NCBI GenBank assembly: GCA_910574455.1
Contig: CAJSYZ010000006.1
Coordinates: 531,981-595,980 of the forward strand
Direction of reading: 5' to 3'
DNA: 64,000 bases
Origin: Trichaptum fuscoviolaceum
Lineage: Eukaryota > Basidiomycota > Agaricomycetes > Hymenochaetales > Trichaptaceae
The notes beneath the pieces are model-generated. The model was given only the letters and a program-made list of their open reading frames with translations. It made no database searches and had not been told where the DNA came from. A program made the position numbers and the translations under genes. Positions 56,909 to 64,000 of the stretch are shown piece by piece. The stretch's first letter is position 1, and the number at the start of each line of letters is the position of its first letter.

Positions 56909-59753
56909 ATGCTGGCATCATCCAAGCCATCGCGTAGAAATCCGATTCCGCGTGAGTCCTACAGCTTTCTACTACGTTCTCCTATACCGGCAGCAATGAT
57001 TAATGAGATATCCAGCTTTGCCAAGGGAAGGCTTTGATTTGATAGAATTGTCTCGGCAGATCACGGGCTTTCACCCATCCAACGAGGAAAATAGTATTCA
57101 ATCTGCAAGGCAGAGACTAGAAGGTGTCATCGATGGCATATGGCCAGGTGAGTCCTACTTTCTCCTTCGCCGGTAGTCCTGCTTTGTTGACTACTTCTAC
57201 TCGTGGCAGAGAATCAGAGTCTGAGCGGATCAATAGTGCCTCATAGACCCCCTCGGATGCCAACAAACACTCACACTGGCATGTCGACTCGCGAAGTTGA
57301 CACTGTCCGACCTGGCAGTACTTCCCCAACTCAGGCGCCTACCGTCGTACAGGCTCACTGTACACTGGCACCAAATCGCGCCACACGAAGGGAAACTATC
57401 TCGCCTTTAGAACAGGAGGAATATTACTATGGCCTGGAGGGGCTCCTCGCCTGGTCGGGCGCACCGGCGGCGACTGGGAACGGACTAACATGCGGAAATG
57501 CGTAGGGGTTGTGGGTGATCACCGCATTACTGAGTTCTGGGATGCAGACTTGTTCCCAAAATATTGCCGATATTCAAGGCACTATATCTCGAGGGGCACG
57601 GAAAGGCGAACCTATTTGAGGTTAACCGCGTTGGCCTCGAACGCCCTGCCAGTGTGGGCATTAGACACGAGTGGCCCGCTGAAAATGAGTGGCCCGTCGT
57701 TGTTATGATCGGAGTTGATACGGAGCCCAGTCTCCACCCTAAAGTGGGATGCTGGGCTGCGGAGAGGGTGAAGGACATACTATGGGAGCTCGCAATTTAT
57801 GATGTCGAGGTCGAGATTAGGGAACGACTTATCAAACGGGCTTCCGGCGATAACACAGATGGCCCTGCTAATATGAAGCGTAACCGTACTCAGGCTGGTG
57901 ACGATGACGTTCCTGAGGCTGTCGATGGCAATCACCACCTAAAGCGCCCTAGACCATCTTTCACTCCGTCTGCCCCCGGTCAGAGCATCAACGACCCTCA
58001 TAGTGACTCTGACGCCGCTCACGGTGTTCAAGGCCAAGGCTGGCCTACAGGATCGAAAATATCTCGTCCACTCACGCCAGCCGCTACCGCCTGATCCCAG
58101 CAAGCCCTATGGTTCTTGAGCCACGTATAATGGGCAACTATAAAGATCGCCATACCGCCAACACGTACTTACAGCGCCTTGCTGCGCCTTTCACCACATG
58201 TGTTGGGATATGCCTTGGCATCACTGAGACCAGGGGCAAAACGCAGTATGACAGCTATTCAACCGGGTCACTGTTTGGGATTAAGATACAAAACGAGAAG
58301 CCCATCTTATATGCCCTCGGTTGTCGACATGGCACCATTCCATTTAATTTACAGTTCTATCTTCATCCGCAGCCTGAGGATTCTGAAAGCGACTTGGAGG
58401 ATGCCAGCTTGAAGAAAGGCAAGAATCCAATAAGAAGGGCAAGAAGGGCGTCAAAGGGAACAAGAAGGGCAACAAAACATCGGAAAGGCGCTGGCAAGAA
58501 CTATAAAATCACGGAAGCCTCTCAACTACATCGACTACAAACATGACGAGAACTCGAATTATAAGGCTATGTTTTCGCTGTTCACGCAGAAGAAGCTGGC
58601 TGACCACTTACCAATGATGGAACGCGAGTTGGAAAATCAGAGGAAAGATTTCAATCTTCTCGTGGATAAGGAGATCATAAAAGATCGTAATGTAATGAAG
58701 ATAGTCCAAAAGGAATGCGATGACGCGACAGCTTTCTTCAAGAAGGTCGAGGGATGCGAATCGAAATGTCCAGTGTATGGAGCAGTTTGGATATGTCGAA
58801 GTTCTCTCCGGGAAGATTCAATCGGTTTAATGAGGAAGGTGACGCGAAGAAGCCGAGGACTAACAAGCACCCCTATGCATCGGACTGGGCGTTGATCAGG
58901 ATTTGTGACGACCGTCTCCCATCTGACATGGATATTCTCTGCAACCAGCATCGGAAGGGGCAATTTTGGAATTATGCAGACTTGAGAAGGTATGAACCAA
59001 AGAGCATGTGTGGTTCAGCTGCTTTCGACGACATTCTGGAGTTCATGGGATGGAAGGAAGGCACTCAAGTACATGATGGTCTGGTGCATATCAAAGATTT
59101 CACGAAACCGCGCGACATCTACAGCCGTCTTTATCAATAAGAAACGGACGAACAAGCGATTAAAGATAAGCAGCTCCATAGAGCACTAGCGAATGATGGC
59201 ACAAAGGTCGTATCCTCGAAGCTGAAACAAGACGGGTATTATAAGTTTGGTTGGACAACTGGCCAAACAGTGGGCGTTTATAACAATATCACTTCCTACT
59301 GGGTCGATCTTACACTAGAATATGATGTCACAGTCTCCGGTGAAGGCAAACGTCGCAAACCTGTGGAATCAAAGAAGGTGTAAAGGGCGTCGAGAGTTGC
59401 TGGCAGGCGGTCCTGCAATTTCCACCCGGCAAGCACTTCGGTGGTCCTAGCCGTATATTTGGAGACCAAGGTGATTCCGGAAGCTTGGTCATCGACAGGA
59501 TGCCAACGCACTTGGTACAATCACCTTTGTTACGACTTCGACCGAATGGCTACTCGATGGGTTCACTTACGGAGTCCCTATTTGGCAACAATTGTCGGAG
59601 ATGCGCACCTCAGGCTTCGGTTACGGTGATATTCATTTCGGATTCGAATCACAAGAGGATGATGCAGTGATGTCGGAACTTGCGGAATATCATCCACAGA
59701 TTAAGGTAACTAGGGCTTACAAGGGCTCGAGTACATGGAAAGCGTGGTCCTAA
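56909..59753 (+). pseudogene. Decayed trypsin-like-peptidase-related gene
   Basis: Exon-like pieces in several frames fit a large basidiomycete family of about 600 to 800 residues that ends in a GDSGS serine-protease-like region. Visible parts include LPREGFDLIELSRQITGFHP, VVVMIGVDTEPSLHPKVGCW, KDILWELAIYDVEVEIRERL, TTCVGICLGITETRGKTQYD, PILYALGCRHG (in place of the usual TARHV), KHPYASDWALIRICDDRLPS, FGDQGDSGSLVIDR and YGVPIWQQLSEM. At least four frame changes without splice signals show that it is broken. The missing His in the expected catalytic region suggests a pseudoenzyme even before decay. It is framed by the two direct repeats. Confidence 0.65.
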
Positions 59754-59858
59754 TGAGGAGCACCACAAGTTGAGCGAGAACGAAAAGCATTGGGACCGTT
59801 TTAATTCACTTAGACCGCAGACTCGGAGTCAGACGAAGTAGCCTGAGGACTCAGGCTT

Positions 59859-62334
59859 GTACTCATACTATTCTAACTGTTTTCTTTTCGTAGTATTACC
59901 TCATACCAGTGCATACCACTAGTATTCAAGTTGTGTCCTTTGTATGTTTGTCTCCTGTTCTGTGTTCGTCGACCTTATACTTGTGTTTCTGTGCATCGGT
60001 ATTCAAGTTGTTGTATGACTGTATGTAAATAAAAAACGATATGAATTGTTTACTAACTATTCCGAGTCGGACTGGACTCACTGGCACCAGTGATTGCTCT
60101 AATTACTGCCCGATAAATTCACGACTGGCTCGAATCCGGTTCTACCAACCTGAAGACCGAAAATCGTTACGGGTCACTGTTCGGCAACTTGAACTTTTGA
60201 GCTGAACTTGAAGTCCCACGACTCGGTCTCAGGCTCTGACTCGGAAGTTCTTCCGATTCGGAGGTCAGCTTGAAGTCGGAAAACTACTAGTACTAGTAAA
60301 CTAAGCCTGAGGGGCGAAGGTCGGTCCGGCTACTACTACAACTGCTACTGCTCGACAACTATTAGGTATAATAATTTTAATGGAATGACCGGTTGTTATT
60401 CTCGGGACGTTCTAGGTCAGAGGGAACTGGACGGCTTGACTTATGCTATTGCCTTCTGGCAGACGACGGAGGAGCTGGAACAAATGGGCTTTGCGACCAA
60501 CCTTGATTCAAAGACAGACACGCAACTTGGTAGTATTGTTTTCCCGACTCCGAGTCAGCAAGAGCCCGACGTGGACATCGCCGCTCGCCTTTTTCCCAGA
60601 CTGAGCCCCTTCCTCAACTCCCCCACCATGCGCACAAACTCTCTCATCTCATCCTCTTGCACTACCTTGAGGCTTGTCATTTTCTTCAACCTTGGCGCTG
60701 TCTCCTTCACATACGACATCTTCCATGCGCTGCTCTCCTGCACTTTGTACTAAATTATGTCGTAACAGATCTGGGCGGAATGGGAGACAGAGGTCTGCAC
60801 GAGCATGGCACAGGAGTTCAAGGCTGGTGAGTTTATTCTCCTTCTCAAATCCTTTTACTTCACGTTATTTACATACCATTTGATACAGAATCCTAGCTCA
60901 CACCGTTTACAGCGCACGCAAGATGGTGCAATTCTGGAACACCGCCAGACAGCACCACCACCATTGCCATCGCACTCCTGCTACTAGTAGTACCCAGCAT
61001 CGACATGATGACTTCCCACGTGGGGTCTGACACTGGCATCACAGGCCCTCCGTCGTCACCACTGACAGCCATGGTCAGGTTGGAAACTAGAGACTTCCGG
61101 ATTACACTTTCATTGTTGTGGGGAACTGGTAAGTAGCCCTATTAGTTATCCGCTATTGCAACAATAGCTCATGACCCGATGAACACAACTACATGACTGG
61201 CTGATGCTATGGTTGTTGAAGCGCTTAGAATGCCAGCACGCTTACGAGTTCGAGACGACAGCGCGCACCATCTTGCCGGGCAAGTCTTCTTTCAGAGGAC
61301 AAGTCATTCGGAGATGAGGAGCTCAAAGGCCTTCCAGTTTGCCTCACCAGACGACCATCAAATTCATATCTATTTCGCTGATTCCATGGCTCATGGCGGG
61401 GATTTAAGAGATGCTCCTTGCCGACACAAGGGACTTCTCTTGCAATCAGAGAAGGTATGTACATAAAGTGCCACACATCGACTGAAAGTTTAACCTCTCT
61501 TTCTGAATCAGTGGTGCGCTGACCGTGGTAACCGCTTCTCGTCGCGACAATTTTCCTCTATTGTGTCCCTGGCTTGGGCAGATCATCGTTGATCCATGCC
61601 CTTGCTGGCGCGCTCATGCTCGACATTCTCGCCATCTCACGTTCCGCTCTTTGGATGAACGATGTGACGTTGTCGTCGCTTATGGGCCGTGTGCCTGCCC
61701 CGTGAATTGTCCGTACTCGAGGACCTTGACGCTTGCATTCACTCGCTCAACTTCGCGCGACGGGTCCTCAACCTGTGTTCCTGGTGGTAAGAAGAAGAGC
61801 TCTTTGTTTGTCCGAACAACAAGGATAAGATGACGATGATGACGACAATGAAGAAATTGGCAAGAAGAAGAAAAGCAAGAAATATGACACTCTATCCGAC
61901 GTGAACACGCTCTCTCTTTTCTGGCTTTCTTAATGCACTTGATGGTGTCGCCGCTGCTGTTGGCCGCTTCCTCGTCCCGTCGCAGCGACGAACCATCTTG
62001 AGCGTTTCGACCCCGCGCTCTCGCACCCCGTGGTATGGATGTTTGGATCGAGTTCAAAGCGCAAGCCCTAGGCAGGCTCAAGCGCTCTTCTGCGACTTCT
62101 TCCTGTACGCGGACGTCAAGAAGCCCGAGATCACCAAACGCGAAGGCGAGCTCGATGGGATCAGCCTCCCCACCCCACCCATCCTCTGGATCGATTTCGG
62201 AAATTACCGGTGTCGGTATTTGCGTCCGATGCCTCGAGTACCGCAACCCGTGAGCTCAAGCTCATTGCATGAGAGGTGCGTCAAACAGTCTACCTGACGT
62301 TGGCACAAGCAGCTCACGACGCAAATTGCGAATT
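59859..62334 (+). repeat. 2.46-kb direct repeat, copy 2
   Basis: Second copy of 53590-56049. It carries the same GACTCCGAGTC (60547-60557) and ACTAGTAGTA words at equivalent places, showing that the palindromes predate the duplication. Confidence 0.93.
60385..62297 (+). pseudogene. BCS1-like AAA ATPase pseudogene, copy 2
   Basis: Same content as the copy at 54115-56012, with a different set of one-base indels (for example near 61270-61345, 61440, 61800 and 62030). Most of them fall in short homopolymers. The Walker A Lys-to-Arg change and the stop before Walker B are shared, so inactivation came before duplication. Confidence 0.75.
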
Positions 62335-63103
62335 ATCAAACGGGAAAAGTATTACTTCATCTTAGATATCGTTCAAGTAGTCATGTCCTATTCCTCGACA
62401 AACACCTCTGTGCCACCACCATTGCCGCCGAAACGGAGATCGCTCGGTTTCATATGCAGAATAAGTCGATTATCGGCCGACAGCGCAATCCCCCCAGCTC
62501 TAAGGACAAGAAACGCTCCTTCATTTAAACTACTTCTTCCATAGCGGATTGGGATGCATTGATCCCATTTCCCACATTGGCATGGTTCCGGTTTCGAGTT
62601 GTATCCAGGGATGACTGATTGTATGACGGCTTACTCGTGGCTTGGCCTTCTAGAGCTGATGGAACAGCTTCTTGTGCAGTGGCTAATGTCTTCCTGACTT
62701 CTTCGGGAGTTAACCTGACTCACTTTCTTGTTTGTTTGTGCATAAAATGAAAAGAAGCCTCATAATCGAGTCATCTAGAAGAAATCCTTCTTATCTCCTG
62801 TCAGTTCAGCTTGAGGTTTATCGAGCCATAGTATAATGCACTGATAGATTCCTCTCTTCTTTTCCCAAGAATAAGGCATCAGAAAAATGCGTGCAAGAGC
62901 TTTGTATAAATGTGAACTCGGAGTGGGTGTCGCCCCTCCCCGCCACCCACCCACCCATTCAAACCCTTCGCCATGAACTTTTTATCACATTCTGTTTGGG
63001 GCTCCACATGCTCCTATTGATTGACCATGCTGTGCTTCGAGTACGCATCGCGCGAAGACTTCCTTGGACACAAAGGAGGATATCTAGGATGCAAAAAACC
63101 AGG
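62335..63103. other. Spacer between direct repeat and second TIR element copy
   Basis: A 53-codon proline-rich frame at about 62384-62544 (MSYSSTNTSVPPPLPPKRRS) is not recognised and has no clear partner exons. Nothing else is supported. Confidence 0.35.
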
Positions 63104-64000
63104 CACCATTATGGTGTCATCTTCCTGAAAATAGCCCATAACTTATGGGGTGATGATTCACACAGATAATGATTCATGTGAATGATTTGAATGATTTGCT
63201 CAGATGAATGATTTTTATGAATGATTTCAAGTTATTATACTATTGTATTAATTTTTATTAACCAATGTACAGCAAATCTAAGGAATTAATCCTTACACAT
63301 GAGTGAATGATTCAAGCAAAGTGAGGTAATAAACCCCACCCCTCAGATTCTGTGTGTTTGTGACTATGTGTGTCACAGTTGTCAGTTGCGGACAATGATG
63401 TAATCAGATGCGCAAGTTCGCAGGTTCCTGAAGTAAGGCAACGTGTGATAAGGATGTCAATGAGCAAAGGATTGTTTAAAAACCATCAGTGCAAATATAA
63501 TACTCACGACCATTGCACCCGACCGCTGTACACTGCTTGTGCTTCAGGAGCGTTTACTCCGTTTCATAGCACAGGCAATCGTCAGACTTAAAACATAGAT
63601 GCTTCTCGCCTTCTTCCCGAAAGCTAAACAACATCCGCTGTCAGGTTTCTCCACTCCTTCGCAGTACCCGGCCACTGAAGAAAGCCTGGGAGGTGTTCCG
63701 ACGCCTTCCTGTAGCTGCTTGAAATGAGAGGTGACGGTAAGGAATTATCGAACTTGAATCCCGTACGCGTTGCAGGTGTGTTATTGAAGTCGCCTCGATA
63801 AACCGTTGCGCATGTCGGAATAGAAGCGATTCCGAAGAATGACCATTTTGATGCAGAGAACGACTGAGTAGCGCAGCAGCGGTTCCCGTTCCAACTCCCA
63901 AAGAGCGCAGTGGCTGGACGTCAGTGACGTTCATCTTCGAACGAGACTGAAGTTCAGACTGACCTTAGGGCAGGCTTGACACAGCGGCAATGAATGATCA
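63104..64000 (-). mobile_element. Second copy of the TIR element, one arm, cut by window edge
   Basis: The sequence is the diverged reverse complement of 36278 back to about 35382: the terminal CACCATTATGGTG/ATAGCCCATA block, TGAATGATT words, then the coding-like arm including LLSRSLHQNG, SSESLLFRHAQR and SSIIPYRHLS on the minus strand. Many single-base indels separate the copies. The rest of the element lies beyond the window. Confidence 0.85.

Overview
The window is nuclear DNA of a mushroom-forming basidiomycete (Agaricomycetes). Nearly every gene is split by 45 to 70 base GT-AG introns, and the gene set is typical of that class: a STE3-type pheromone receptor, a DUF6533-type membrane protein, a BAH-PHD protein, F-box proteins, BCS1-like AAA remnants and a Plavaka (CACTA-like) transposase. 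Exon joins given below were worked out by hand from splice sites and reading frame. For most genes the exon lengths sum to an exact open frame.

Left part, about 0.4 to 32.6 kb, is an ordinary, densely packed gene region: pheromone receptor (410-1825 +), Mis12 kinetochore protein (3130-4057 +), DUF6533 membrane protein (4964-6769 -), an intron-containing tRNA-Gln (8963-9046 +), secreted amidase (9219-11256 -), NOSIP-like protein (11881-13184 +), amino acid permease (13497-15494 +), a small secreted protein (16635-16976 +), F-box protein (17905-20104 +), REEP/Yop1 protein (20321-21470 -), BAH-PHD protein (21652-23034 +), TPR protein (23451-24524 +), OCRL-like inositol polyphosphate 5-phosphatase (24692-28704 -), cyclophilin-40 (29039-30442 +) and an AIF2/AMID-type oxidoreductase (31195-32571 +).

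Right part, 33 to 64 kb, is mobile and repeat-rich. An 11-bp minisatellite (33.5-33.7 kb) abuts a 2.5-kb terminal-inverted-repeat element (33768-36278) that carries a piece of a host galactosyltransferase gene. One arm of a second copy sits at the right edge (63104-64000). Between them lies a five-gene block (37.7-53.6 kb): an acidic multi-exon protein, a lysine/glutamate-rich coiled-coil protein, a nearly intact Plavaka transposase with one frameshift, and two large intact proteins of unknown family (594 and 1082 aa). After it come two 2.46-kb direct repeats, each with a BCS1-like pseudogene, flanking a decayed GDSGS-type protease-like gene.

The most striking signal is a vocabulary of short dispersed palindromes between about 40.8 and 60.6 kb: five-base or longer arms around a single unpaired C or G (CACTG-C-CAGTG, GACTC-S-GAGTC, CTCAG-C-CTGAG, TTCAA-S-TTGAA and longer forms), plus ACTACTAGTAGT. 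They fill the spaces between the five-gene block and its neighbours, and also occur inside an intron, coding repeats and pseudogenes. The TIR element has its own odd palindrome, TGAAT-S-ATTCA. My working inference is a very large Plavaka-type element, or a nest of related elements, whose regulatory or end-binding sites are these palindromes and which carries unfamiliar cargo genes.
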